Positions 1 through 7,471 are shown, counted from the first letter of the stretch. The stretch: DNA of 14,683 nucleotides from Oceanospirillaceae bacterium (GCA_003497765.1 DNNY01000211.1:1-14683), one strand, 5' to 3'. Program-made: numbers and translations. The notes: generated by a model not told the origin, from the sequence alone.

Positions 1-337
1 GTATCATGGCAAGTCATTTATGGCTGACAAGCTAGTATTAAACTTAGCTCAAAATACCTATTAATTATTTGTAAACTCCATAAGCAAGGCGTTTGTTGCC
101 TATTACATTGGCGTTTAGACAGTATATTTTTTATTTATTGCGTATTTATTTTTATAAGCATAACTGATTATTATGCAATTGGCATCTGTGTCTTAACCTG
201 ATATTTACGGCCATCTGATTTAATATTTTATAGCAAAGATATTGTCATACTATCTCACTGGTATTACCTAGACAGGCCTTTAAGCTTATTGCTATTATGC
301 TTACTAATCTAACATTCCTATTATTGAGAGTGCTGGC
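1..337. other. AT-rich intergenic region, no confident gene
   Basis: No confident gene lies here. Frame 2 is open from the window edge to a TAA at 62-64 and reads YHGKSFMADKLVLNLAQNTY. It could be the last 20 codons of a gene that starts outside the window, but I do not recognise it and the stretch is too short to call. The rest is AT-rich with many stops on both strands. It presumably holds the promoter and 5' leader of the GGDEF-EAL gene that starts at 338. Confidence 0.5.
290..298 (+). promoter_or_regulatory. Candidate extended -10 promoter for the GGDEF-EAL gene
   Basis: The sequence TGC-TATTAT matches the extended -10 pattern (TGn followed by a TATAAT-like hexamer), and transcription would start near 305, about 33 bases before the ATG at 338. 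I see no convincing -35 at 16-18 bp, which extended -10 promoters can tolerate. A GAGAG Shine-Dalgarno-like run at 326-330 sits 7 bases before the start codon. AT-rich DNA gives many chance matches, so this is only a candidate. Confidence 0.25.
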
Positions 338-1939
338 ATGATCAAGTATTTGGCCTTATTACTAACCATTTCTGGTGTGCTTTGCCTGCTCTACGCAACC
401 CGTCCTACCTTAAAAATTTCTACTTCTGAGTCCCACTGGGGATGGCGCGTTTTACTAGCACTTCTGTGTTTTTTTATTGTTGGCTATATCGTTTACCTCT
501 TTTTACTATTTAGTATGACTAATGCCAACCTGATTCATTTAATGCTGGCGAGTATTTTATTTGGTGGCAGTATTTTTGTGGTTTTGGTTATTTACCTCAG
601 CCGATATACTCTGGAACAGAAGCACAGGCTAGCCACACAGGAGCAATTTTATGCTATCCATGATGACTTAACGGGATTACCTAACCGCAAATATTTGTTA
701 CAACATTTGGATATACAAGTCCAAGAGGCTAAAGCCAAGCAGCAGACGTTTGCTGTTTTGTTAATGGATTTAGATGAGTTTAAATGGGTTAATGATACCC
801 TCGGACATTTTGTTGGGGATAAATTACTACAGGCATTGGCCATGCGTCTGCAGGAGAGATTAGCCGCTGATATCTTTCTGGCACGCACGGCTGGTGATGA
901 ATTTGCCATGGTGGTGCCAATGGCTGACAACAATAGAATAAGTCAGTTGGGGGCAGATATTCGCAGTTATTTTCGGGAGCCATTCGATATTGATGGTCAT
1001 ATGGTTTCCTTAATGTCTTGTCCGGGTGTGGCTTATTTCCCCGAACATGGTGATTCAACTGCAACATTAATGCAGAGTGTCGACATTGCTATGCATGTGG
1101 CTAAAAAACAGAAGTTACTTCTGGTTACTTACGACGATAGTATGGCGGCTATGACAAGAAAAAATTTAGCTTTAGTAGCGAGATTGCCCGAAGCTATTGC
1201 CAAACAGGAGTTCACCCTGTTTTATCAGCCCTTAATTGCCGGTAAAACCAATAAGGTGTTTGCTCTAGAGGCCTTAATTCGATGGCCCCAAGCAGATAAA
1301 ACCATATTGCCGCCTAGTGATTTTATCCCCTTGGCTGAGCAAACCTACTTGATTCGGGATGTCACGCGTTGGGTTGTCACCACTGGTCTGCAACAATTAG
1401 GTGAGTGGCATAGGGCTGGCCATGATTTGAGCCTACAAGTAAATATCTCCAGTCGGGATCTGGATGAAAATAATCTGCCTGAATTTATTGAGGAGCAATT
1501 ATTTAAACATCAAATTCCACCTCATTGCCTGATCTTAGAAATCACTGAGAGTGCGCTGGTGCGCAATCATAAACAAGCCACTGCCATACTTACCAAGCTA
1601 AGTGAGTTAGGCGTTTCTATTAGTCTGGATGACTTTGGTACGGGCTACTCTTCCATGACCTTGCTGGATGAGCTGCCATTAAATCAAGTGAAAATAGATC
1701 GCTCATTTATAGATGATATGGAATCTAGTGCCAGTCATCGGGCGATTGTTGAGTCAACAATTACTTTGGGTAGCAAACTTGGGCTGGCTGTAGTGGCAGA
1801 AGGTATTGAAAACCAAGGGCAGATTCACTTGTTAGCACAACTGGGATGCGATCTTATGCAGGGTTTCTATATTGCGAAACCTATGCCTACAGCAGCTATA
1901 CAGCAGTGGCTAGATGACTATCAAAATAAGCCTATATAA
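338..1939 (+). CDS. Membrane-bound GGDEF-EAL cyclic-di-GMP protein (probable phosphodiesterase)
   Basis: This is a 533-residue inner-membrane protein of cyclic-di-GMP signalling. Hydrophobic segments at about 4-20, 36-58 and 66-88 suggest three membrane spans, with no recognisable sensor domain. A GGDEF domain follows (about 100-260), with DDLTGLPNR at 109-117 and DLDEFKWVNDTLGH at 144-157. The signature is AGDEF (185-189) rather than GGDEF, and the RxxD inhibitory site is missing. The EAL domain (about 280-530) keeps the residues expected for catalysis: EAL 311-313, N369, E401, D431-D432, K452, E488 and Q508. Known of the family: intact EAL domains hydrolyse c-di-GMP to pGpG, and some AGDEF domains still make c-di-GMP. 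I infer a phosphodiesterase, possibly bifunctional. It has its own promoter region and converges on the next gene. Confidence 0.93.
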   Translation: MIKYLALLLTISGVLCLLYATRPTLKISTSESHWGWRVLLALLCFFIVGYIVYLFLLFSMTNANLIHLMLASILFGGSIFVVLVIYLSRYTLEQKHRLATQEQFYAIHDDLTGLPNRKYLLQHLDIQVQEAKAKQQTFAVLLMDLDEFKWVNDTLGHFVGDKLLQALAMRLQERLAADIFLARTAGDEFAMVVPMADNNRISQLGADIRSYFREPFDIDGHMVSLMSCPGVAYFPEHGDSTATLMQSVDIAMHVAKKQKLLLVTYDDSMAAMTRKNLALVARLPEAIAKQEFTLFYQPLIAGKTNKVFALEALIRWPQADKTILPPSDFIPLAEQTYLIRDVTRWVVTTGLQQLGEWHRAGHDLSLQVNISSRDLDENNLPEFIEEQLFKHQIPPHCLILEITESALVRNHKQATAILTKLSELGVSISLDDFGTGYSSMTLLDELPLNQVKIDRSFIDDMESSASHRAIVESTITLGSKLGLAVVAEGIENQGQIHLLAQLGCDLMQGFYIAKPMPTAAIQQWLDDYQNKPI

Positions 1940-1994
1940 CGGCTGTTGATACATCATATTTATCCCCATTGCTTGTGACAATTTTTAAGGCAGC

Positions 1995-2519
1995 TTAGAA
2001 TTCCAAATGATGCAATTGGAATTGATTCTGATCACGATCTGCTAGAAAACGCTCCAGAGTTTGCTTAACAGTGGCAAAGGCAATCTCATCCCAGGGAATG
2101 TCTTGAGATGAAAATAGTGCCACGTCGCTGCTTTCTGAAGTGGCACCGAAGGTGGCGTTGGTCATTTGTGCAAGATAAAACATATGCACTTGGTTAATGC
2201 GGGGTACATTACAAACGCTAAATAACTGACCCACTTCCACCTTGGCCATTGACTCCTCATAGGTTTCTCGCCAAGCACCTTGTTGCGTGGTTTCACCATT
2301 TTCCATAAAGCCAGCGGGCAAGGTCCAATAGCCAGAGCGGGGTTCAATAGAGCGTTTGCAGAGCAGTATTTGGTCGCCATAAATAGGAATGCAACCGGCC
2401 ACAATGCGAGGGTTGTCATAGAAAATAAAGTCGCAGGCTGGGCACGTATAACGTTCACGATTATCGCCTGGCGGAATGGTCACCACTATATCGGCGCGAC
2501 AATGGCTACAATACTTCAT
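1995..2519 (-). CDS. Zinc-ribbon Nudix hydrolase (ADP-ribose pyrophosphatase-like)
   Basis: This is a 174-residue cytosolic Nudix hydrolase. An N-terminal zinc ribbon is visible as two CxxC knuckles (C4/C7 and C26/C29). A Nudix fold follows, with its box at about 70-92: G70, E76, then RE at 84-85 and EE at 88-89, fitting GX5EX7REUXEE. The final glycine of the consensus is a methionine, a tolerated change in this subgroup. The GFMENGET start of the box and the NVPRINQVHMFYLAQ segment are typical of the zinc-ribbon Nudix group often annotated as ADP-ribose pyrophosphatase. Nudix enzymes cleave nucleoside diphosphates linked to a second moiety, but the substrate cannot be read from sequence. The gene is divergent from a second Nudix gene 95 bp away and converges on the GGDEF-EAL gene. 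Confidence 0.9.
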   Translation of the reverse strand: MKYCSHCRADIVVTIPPGDNRERYTCPACDFIFYDNPRIVAGCIPIYGDQILLCKRSIEPRSGYWTLPAGFMENGETTQQGAWRETYEESMAKVEVGQLFSVCNVPRINQVHMFYLAQMTNATFGATSESSDVALFSSQDIPWDEIAFATVKQTLERFLADRDQNQFQLHHLEF

Positions 2520-2532
2520 GAGTACACCTGCA

Positions 2533-2549
2533 TAAGATAAATCATCTTA
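2533..2549. promoter_or_regulatory. Small inverted repeat in the divergent Nudix intergenic region
   Basis: The repeat is TAAGAT-N5-ATCTTA, lying in the 95 bp between two divergently transcribed Nudix genes. A TAGAAT hexamer at 2557-2562 could serve as a -10 for the rightward gene, but no good -35 is seen. The dyad is short and could be an operator or chance in AT-rich DNA. Confidence 0.2.
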
Positions 2550-2614
2550 GTTATTGTAGAATAAACTTTCACCTCGATATAGCAATTAACGTAAAAAGCT
2601 GGATAAAAAGCGGC

Positions 2615-3196
2615 ATGTACTCCTTTCTGTACGATAAATTATCAACTGTGCCAAGGCGGCGACTAGAAGCCGATGGCTTAAAGCCAGCAGCTGTCCTCTT
2701 GGCTATTAGTGATGCCGCACAGCCAGAAATTATTCTTACCCAACGATCCTTAAAGCTTTCAACACATCAGGGGCAAGTTGCTTTTCCAGGTGGCAAATGT
2801 GATGCTGAGGATCAAGATGAGATAGCCACTGCCCTGAGGGAAGCTTATGAGGAGGTGGCCTTGGCACCGTCGCAAGTGCAAGTAGTTGGCCAACTGGGTC
2901 AAGTTTATTCTCGCCATGGTTTTCTGGTAACACCAATTATTGGTGTCGTAGCGCCAGCATCCTTGTTGTCGTTAAAGGCCAACACTGATGAGTTAGACCA
3001 AGTGTTTACTGTGCCAGTAGCGCACTTGCTTGAACAGAAACCCGCTATGCGCAGTGTGCAAATGCTCCCAGGGTATTATCAAGTGCCCACGTTTGAATAT
3101 CAGGGCTTTACTATTTGGGGCATGACGGCATTTGTATTGGCAGAGTTTTTAAATTATGTATATGATGCTGGCTTTCCACTGCAGCAAAAGCCTTAG
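2615..3196 (+). CDS. CoA pyrophosphatase-type Nudix hydrolase (NudL-like)
   Basis: This 193-residue Nudix protein belongs to the coenzyme A diphosphatase group (E. coli NudL-like). Family members cleave CoA or oxidised CoA to 3',5'-ADP and phosphopantetheine, with a divalent metal. The NuCoA signature is clear at 41-60 (LTQRSLKLSTHQGQVAFPGG). It runs straight into the Nudix box, with D63 and D66 and then ALREAYEEVAL at 73-83. The spacing in the box is one residue longer than the generic consensus, and the EEVA ending matches my recollection of NudL. The start at ATG 2615 has only a weak purine-rich ribosome site (ATAAAAAG). The DUF1289 gene follows after 9 bp, so the two are probably co-transcribed. 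Assigning CoA as substrate rests on the signature, not on a test. Confidence 0.92.
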   Translation: MYSFLYDKLSTVPRRRLEADGLKPAAVLLAISDAAQPEIILTQRSLKLSTHQGQVAFPGGKCDAEDQDEIATALREAYEEVALAPSQVQVVGQLGQVYSRHGFLVTPIIGVVAPASLLSLKANTDELDQVFTVPVAHLLEQKPAMRSVQMLPGYYQVPTFEYQGFTIWGMTAFVLAEFLNYVYDAGFPLQQKP

Positions 3197-3205
3197 GATT
3201 TTTTA

Positions 3206-3412
3206 ATGATTGATGAAACACCCATTCCATCCCCATGTGTGCATATATGCTATCTAAATGACGATGATATTTGTCAGGGATGCTTTCGCAGTGGTGACGA
3301 GATTACGGCTTGGATGAGACTGGATAATGATGGTCGCCGGCAAGTAATGGCCAATATCGCTGAGCGCGAAAAAGCCAGCCCATTTGTCATTTCCATGCCT
3401 AAGGAAGGCTAA
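3206..3412 (+). CDS. DUF1289 family small cysteine-rich protein
   Basis: This 68-residue protein matches the DUF1289 pattern: a short N-terminal tail with SPC, then C11-x3-C15 and C23-x2-C26, followed by FRSGDEITAWMRLD, the usual acidic/aromatic stretch after the last cysteine. The four cysteines look suited to binding a metal or an iron-sulphur centre, but the function of the family is unknown to me. It starts 9 bp after the CoA-type Nudix gene and is probably translated from the same mRNA. Length and motif are normal for the family, and nothing suggests truncation. Confidence 0.9.
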   Translation: MIDETPIPSPCVHICYLNDDDICQGCFRSGDEITAWMRLDNDGRRQVMANIAEREKASPFVISMPKEG

Positions 3413-3463
3413 AGATACCTAAAGGCGCTTGATAAGGCCGCAGTTGCTTGCCCAACAACTAAT

Positions 3464-3489
3464 CAGCAGCAGAGATTAGTCTGCTGCTG
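3464..3489. terminator. Perfect 10-bp hairpin over the corB stop codon (possible bidirectional terminator)
   Basis: The arms CAGCAGCAGA and TCTGCTGCTG are perfectly complementary around the 6-base loop GATTAG, and the TAA of the leftward corB-like gene falls in the loop. The hairpin lies where that gene converges with the DUF1289 gene. There is no strong U-tract on either side (GCTCTAAAATCT on +, ATTAGTTGTT on -). It may act as a weak terminator, a 3' stabiliser or a convergent-transcript barrier. Confidence 0.35.
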
Positions 3490-4762
3490 GCTCTAAAATC
3501 TCTTTGCGCATCCTAGCGATTTTAATAAAGTTGTCGCTAATTTGCGCAGTTTCGATCATATATGGCCCTAATTTCAAGCATACATTGTTTTGCGGTATCT
3601 CTTCCAAGCCTTCGGTAATCAAGCCGTTAAGTGTCTTGGGCCCATCCAATGGTAGATCCCAATCTAGAGTCTTATTGATATCACGAATGGTGGCTGTACC
3701 ATCAACAAAATAGGAGCCATCTTCTTGGGGATAAATATCTTCATTTTCTGCATCTTGCTCCTCAGCAATATCGCCAACTATATCCTCAAGAATATCTTCC
3801 AGGGTGGTTAAGCCTTGGATATCCCCATACTCATCCACCACTAAGGCCATCCAGTGATTGGACTTCTGGAAGTTTAGTAACTGCGTATTAAGAGCCGTAC
3901 TTTCTGGCACAAAATAAGGTTCTTTGGATAGAGCCAGTAAATCATCCTTGCTAGGGTTTTCCATTTGTAGCAAAGGCAGAATTTGGCGGACATGGATGAC
4001 ACCAATAATATTATTTAATTCATGTTGATAAATAGGCAAGCGAGTATGAGGGCTTTGATAAATAGTCGCCACAATCTTGTCCATATCGTCATCAATATCA
4101 ATACCAACGATCTCGTTACGCGGGATCATTACATCTTCCACAGTAACACTTTCAAGGTCCAGTATGCTCAATAACATAGATTGATTACGACGAGGAATCA
4201 GCGCGCCAGCTTCATTCACAATGGTACGCAGTTCTTCTGTACTTAAATGCTCATTAGAACGGTCATTGATATTAAAGCCCAACAGGCGCAATAGACCATT
4301 ACAGATAGTATTGACTACCCACACAAAGGGGTAAAGCACCACTAACAAAGGGCGCAGAATCAAAGAAGCGGGAAAAGCTATACGTTCAGGTCGTAATGCC
4401 GCTACTGTTTTTGGGGTTACTTCAGCAAAGATCAAAATAATCAGTGTCAAAACCGCCGTAGCCACAGCTACCCCAGCATCACCCATTAGTCGCAGGGCGA
4501 TCATAGTGGCAATAGCAGAAGCCAAGATATTAACAAAGTTATTGCCAATAAGGATAACGCCAATCAATCTGTCTGGGCGCTGTAACAATTTTGAGGCACG
4601 CAGGGCTCCCCGGTGTTTTTGTTTCACCAAGTGACGCAAACGATAGCGATCCAAAGACATCATGCCAGTTTCGGAACTGGAGAAGAAAGCGGAAAGGAAG
4701 ATCAAAAAAATCAGGCTAGCACATAGATAGCCTATGGGAATCTCGCTCAAGGCGTGGTTCAC
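3476..4762 (-). CDS. CNNM/CorB-like transporter with DUF21, CBS pair and CorC_HlyC domains
   Basis: This is a 428-residue inner-membrane protein of the CorB/YfjD (CNNM, 'hemolysin-related') family, linked to magnesium and cobalt handling. The DUF21 membrane domain covers about 1-190, with hydrophobic spans near 9-29, 65-88, 96-116 and 130-155, and has the family motifs SAFFSSSETGMMSLDRYRLRHL and EVTPKT. A CBS pair follows (about 205-335; VEDVMIPRNEIVGID in the first, LVVDEYGDIQGLTTLEDILEDIVGDI at the end of the second). The C-terminal transporter-associated domain is at about 345-425. The start is uncertain: the GTG at 4762-4760 overlaps its only Shine-Dalgarno-like AGAGG, so a TTG at 4750-4748 (MSEIPIGYL) with 11-base spacing is a good alternative. 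It follows the YpjD-like gene by 95 bp on the same strand, a conserved pairing beside ffh. Confidence 0.92.
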   Translation of the reverse strand: MNHALSEIPIGYLCASLIFLIFLSAFFSSSETGMMSLDRYRLRHLVKQKHRGALRASKLLQRPDRLIGVILIGNNFVNILASAIATMIALRLMGDAGVAVATAVLTLIILIFAEVTPKTVAALRPERIAFPASLILRPLLVVLYPFVWVVNTICNGLLRLLGFNINDRSNEHLSTEELRTIVNEAGALIPRRNQSMLLSILDLESVTVEDVMIPRNEIVGIDIDDDMDKIVATIYQSPHTRLPIYQHELNNIIGVIHVRQILPLLQMENPSKDDLLALSKEPYFVPESTALNTQLLNFQKSNHWMALVVDEYGDIQGLTTLEDILEDIVGDIAEEQDAENEDIYPQEDGSYFVDGTATIRDINKTLDWDLPLDGPKTLNGLITEGLEEIPQNNVCLKLGPYMIETAQISDNFIKIARMRKEILEPAAD

Positions 4763-4857
4763 CTCTAGTAATATACGGAATTCAATTTTTAGGCTTCAGA
4801 GCCATTGTGTCAAGAAGTAATTGCTGGAATCTACAAGTCTTTCAGGGTGATAAAGTA

Positions 4858-5691
4858 TTACAACAAATACTCAATCACTAGCTTAGAGCCAAAATAGGCC
4901 AGTAACAGCAAGCCAAAGCCAACTAAGGTCCAGCGCACAGCGATTCGGCCTCGCCAGCCAAAACGGTAATGGCCAACCAAGAGCCCAGCAAAAATAACCC
5001 AGGCGCACAAGGACAGCAGGGTTTTATGGGCCACTTGTTGCGCCAGCATATCTTCCATATAGATAAAGCCAGTACCCAACCCAAGGGTCAGCATAATAAT
5101 GCCCACAGCCAACATTTCAAAGAGTAGGCTTTCCATGGTTTGCAGAGGGGGCAGGTTACGCATTAAAGCCGAAGAGTGATGGCTTTTAAGAACCGTATTC
5201 TGGTAGGCCAATATAACTGCCTGCAAAGCCGCCACAGCAAACAAGGCATAGGCCAAAAAGGAAAACAAAATATGCAACATTAATTCGGTCCCATATGCCA
5301 TGGGCGCAGCCGTAGGAGGGGTAAAAATAGCAAAGGCTACACACAATGCCGTCATGGGCATAATAACCACCAGCAAATTAGCAGCAGGTTTACGAAAACT
5401 GTTAAATAACACCACACCAACAACACACCATGCTATTAAGGAGGTGGCCGAACCTAAGTCCAGTAAAAGTCCCTGACTAGTAAATGCATGTAAATAGACA
5501 GTTACGGTATGTGCCAGCCAGGCAATAACGGCAATTTTTGTGGGACGAGGTTGTTGCTGGGGAGAGCTGGTTATCAATAGCTTATGCTGGCGCCAGCCAC
5601 CGATAAGGTATCCCAGTAGGGCGATAAAGCTACTAATTAAAATCATCTGTATATTTAACCCGAGTTTGCAGTGGCCAGCAATTAACTCCAT
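4858..5691 (-). CDS. YpjD-like inner membrane protein of the cytochrome c assembly (CcsA/CcmC) family
   Basis: This 277-residue protein has about eight hydrophobic segments and belongs to the YpjD group of the CcsA/CcmC-type membrane proteins. Those proteins carry or handle haem, although the role of YpjD itself is not settled. Conserved-looking histidines sit in WLAHTVTVYLH, ELMLHILFSFLAYALF and QQVAHKTLLS. The C-terminal VGHYRFGWRGRIAVRWTLVGF and LAYFGSKLVIEYLL are strongly typical of the family. The first ATG (5691) gives a 15-residue hydrophilic extension. A second ATG at 5646 begins directly at the first membrane segment (MILISSFIALLGYLIGG) and fits the family length better. Neither has a clear ribosome site. 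The gene is divergent from ffh and upstream of the CNNM gene, as in many gammaproteobacteria. Confidence 0.9.
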   Translation of the reverse strand: MELIAGHCKLGLNIQMILISSFIALLGYLIGGWRQHKLLITSSPQQQPRPTKIAVIAWLAHTVTVYLHAFTSQGLLLDLGSATSLIAWCVVGVVLFNSFRKPAANLLVVIMPMTALCVAFAIFTPPTAAPMAYGTELMLHILFSFLAYALFAVAALQAVILAYQNTVLKSHHSSALMRNLPPLQTMESLLFEMLAVGIIMLTLGLGTGFIYMEDMLAQQVAHKTLLSLCAWVIFAGLLVGHYRFGWRGRIAVRWTLVGFGLLLLAYFGSKLVIEYLL

Positions 5692-5735
5692 TGTAATGGC
5701 TTAACTGCCCTAAGGGAACTGCCCATCAACGGTAA

Positions 5736-5765
5736 TTCAAGTTATACTACGAAGCTGAGTATAAT
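5736..5765 (+). promoter_or_regulatory. Probable ffh promoter with an inverted repeat over the -10
   Basis: A perfect -10 hexamer TATAAT lies at 5760-5765, with a poor -35 (TTCAAG, 5736-5741) 18 bp upstream. An inverted repeat, TTATACT at 5742-5748 and AGTATAA at 5758-5764 with a 9-bp spacer, overlaps the -10 and places TATACT on both strands. It could mark a divergent promoter for ffh and the YpjD-like gene or an operator. Transcription would start near 5772, about 120 bases before the ffh start. Confidence 0.4.
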
Positions 5766-5834
5766 ATATTAACTACCTTTAGGTTTGTTGCTCCAATGTG
5801 CCTCTTTATGGAGCTTAAGTAACGTCATGGAAAT

Positions 5835-5846
5835 GGTTGCGCAACC
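5835..5846. repeat. 12-bp perfect palindrome in the ffh leader
   Basis: GGTTGCGCAACC is a perfect palindrome located 47 bp before the ffh start codon. An upstream weaker hairpin in the same leader pairs GCTCCA (5790-5795) with TGGAGC (5809-5814). As RNA the palindrome cannot form a tight hairpin without giving up central pairs, so a protein-binding site or chance are both possible. Confidence 0.3.
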
Positions 5847-5893
5847 AAGAGCATGGCCTAAACATCAGTTACCCAGATGTAAACGAGATATTC

Positions 5894-7345
5894 ATGTTTG
5901 AAAATTTAACCGAACGCCTTGGCAAAACCCTTAAAAATATTCGTGGCCAAGCCCGCTTAACCGAAGACAATATCAAAGCCACTTTACGTGAAGTGCGTAT
6001 GGCTTTGCTTGAGGCTGATGTGGCCTTGCCGGTGGTAAAGGACTTTATTGAACAGGTAAAAGAGCGCGCTGTTGGTACCGAAGTAACTAAGAGCTTAAGC
6101 CCAGGTCAGGTGTTTGTGAAAATCGTTCAGCAAGAGCTAGAAGCGGTTATGGGTAGTGCTAATGAAAGCTTAAACTTGGCGGCCCAACCACCTGCTGTAA
6201 TATTAATGGCCGGCTTACAAGGTGCGGGTAAAACCACATCCACAGCTAAGTTAGCCAAATATTTGCAAGAACGAGAAAAGAAATCCGTACTCTTGGTAAG
6301 TGTTGACGTTTATCGTCCTGCCGCCATCAAGCAGCTAGAAACCCTAGCAACAGAAGTGGGCGCTAACTTCTTCCCATCGACGGTAATGCAAACCCCAGTT
6401 AGTATTGCTGAAGCTGCAATTCAACATGCTAAGCAGCAGCATCATGATGTGGTGATTGTGGATACCGCTGGTCGTCTGCATGTCGATAGCGACATGATGA
6501 ATGAAGTGCAAGCTCTGCATGCCATGGCCAAGCCTGTCGAAACCCTATTTGTGGTTGATGCCATGACCGGTCAAGATGCCGCCAATACGGCAAAAGCCTT
6601 TAACGAGGCTCTACCTTTGACGGGTGTGGTATTGAGTAAGACCGATGGTGATGCCCGTGGTGGTGCCGCCCTCTCGGTACGTCATATTACTGGCAAGCCT
6701 ATTAAATTCTTAGGTGTAGGTGAAAAGGTAGAGGCTTTAGAGCCATTCCATCCTGATCGTGTCGCTTCGCGCATCTTGGGTATGGGTGATGTGCTATCTC
6801 TGATCGAAGAAGCAGAACAGAAAGTCGATAAAGCCAAAGCCGAGAAACTAGTTAAGAAGCTTAAAAAAGGCAAAGGCTTTGATCTTGAAGACTTCCGTGA
6901 TCAATTACAGCAAATGAAGAATATGGGCGGCATGGCAGGCCTGCTAGATAAGTTGCCAGGTATGGGTGGTATGGCACAGGCGGCACAAGCAGCTGGAGCC
7001 GAGAAAAACTTTGTGCAAATGGAAGCGGTGATTAATTCCATGACCCCCAAAGAACGTTTTTTCCCAGATACCATTAATGGTTCCCGTAAGCGTCGTATTG
7101 CCGCTGGATCAGGTACCCAGATTCAAGATGTTAATCGTCTGTTAAAGCAGCATAAACAGATGCAAAAAATGATGAAAAAGATGTCTGGCAAAGGCGGCAT
7201 GAAAAATATGATGCGCGGCATGCAAGGCAATATGCCACCGGGTATGGGTGGAGGCATGGGTGGCGGTATGCCAGGTGGTTTGCCACCAGGTATGGGTGGT
7301 ATGCCTGGCCTTGGCGGTGGCTTACCCTTTAGCAAGAAAAAGTAA
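5894..7345 (+). CDS. ffh: Signal recognition particle protein Ffh
   Basis: Ffh is the GTPase of the bacterial signal recognition particle. With 4.5S RNA it binds signal sequences on nascent chains and docks to FtsY at the inner membrane. I chose the ATG at 5894 (MFENLTERLGKTL, 483 residues) over an upstream TTG at 5837, because the 19 extra codons do not resemble the family. The helical N domain covers about 1-85. The G domain has GLQGAGKTT (107-115), DVYRPAA (138-144), DTAGRLH (190-196) and SKTDGD (238-243). The M domain (about 327-430) carries SRKRRIAAGSGTQIQDVNRLL and a methionine-rich signal-binding helix. The protein ends in a long Gly/Met/Pro tail (about 431-483). No 4.5S RNA gene is seen in this window. 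It is followed by a hairpin terminator and the rpsP operon. Confidence 0.98.
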   Translation: MFENLTERLGKTLKNIRGQARLTEDNIKATLREVRMALLEADVALPVVKDFIEQVKERAVGTEVTKSLSPGQVFVKIVQQELEAVMGSANESLNLAAQPPAVILMAGLQGAGKTTSTAKLAKYLQEREKKSVLLVSVDVYRPAAIKQLETLATEVGANFFPSTVMQTPVSIAEAAIQHAKQQHHDVVIVDTAGRLHVDSDMMNEVQALHAMAKPVETLFVVDAMTGQDAANTAKAFNEALPLTGVVLSKTDGDARGGAALSVRHITGKPIKFLGVGEKVEALEPFHPDRVASRILGMGDVLSLIEEAEQKVDKAKAEKLVKKLKKGKGFDLEDFRDQLQQMKNMGGMAGLLDKLPGMGGMAQAAQAAGAEKNFVQMEAVINSMTPKERFFPDTINGSRKRRIAAGSGTQIQDVNRLLKQHKQMQKMMKKMSGKGGMKNMMRGMQGNMPPGMGGGMGGGMPGGLPPGMGGMPGLGGGLPFSKKK

Positions 7346-7396
7346 ATCTATTGTCGACTTGTGAGCGGCAATTACATCCCTTTAAAAAAGCCTTAA

Positions 7397-7440
7397 TCTA
7401 GGCCTGTTTGAATCAAGGTTCATAGGCCTAGAATGCTTTT
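7397..7440 (+). terminator. Probable rho-independent terminator of ffh
   Basis: The arms TCTAGGCCT (7397-7405) and AGGCCTAGA (7424-7432) are perfectly complementary over 9 bp. A small inner stem (TGAA/TTCA) lies in the loop, and a short U-rich tail ATGCTTTT follows. It lies 52 bp after the ffh stop and directly upstream of the rpsP promoter, so it would insulate the two units. The U-tract is modest, so efficiency is uncertain. Confidence 0.6.
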
Positions 7441-7465
7441 CATTTCCCTTTATTTCTTATATAAT
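7437..7465 (+). promoter_or_regulatory. rpsP operon promoter with GC-rich discriminator
   Basis: The -10 is a perfect TATAAT (7460-7465). Seventeen base pairs upstream is TTTTCA (7437-7442), a 4-of-6 match to TTGACA. The bases just after the -10 are ACGCGCCC. Such a GC-rich discriminator is typical of ribosomal-protein and rRNA promoters under stringent control, so growth-rate and ppGpp regulation is inferred. The start would be near 7472, at the foot of the leader hairpin. Confidence 0.7.
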
Positions 7466-7471
7466 ACGCGC

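Noticed and set aside
2..64. C-terminus of an upstream gene
   Set aside because: Only 20 codons are visible, with no recognisable motif, so it is mentioned under the left intergenic region and not called as a gene.
5837..5893. N-terminal extension of Ffh from a TTG start
   Set aside because: The 19 added residues are unlike Ffh proteins, and MFENLTERLGKTL at 5894 is the family start.
7123..7335. Proline-rich open frame on the - strand opposite the ffh tail
   Set aside because: It is the antisense shadow of the Gly/Met-rich Ffh C-terminus, with no ribosome site or family match.
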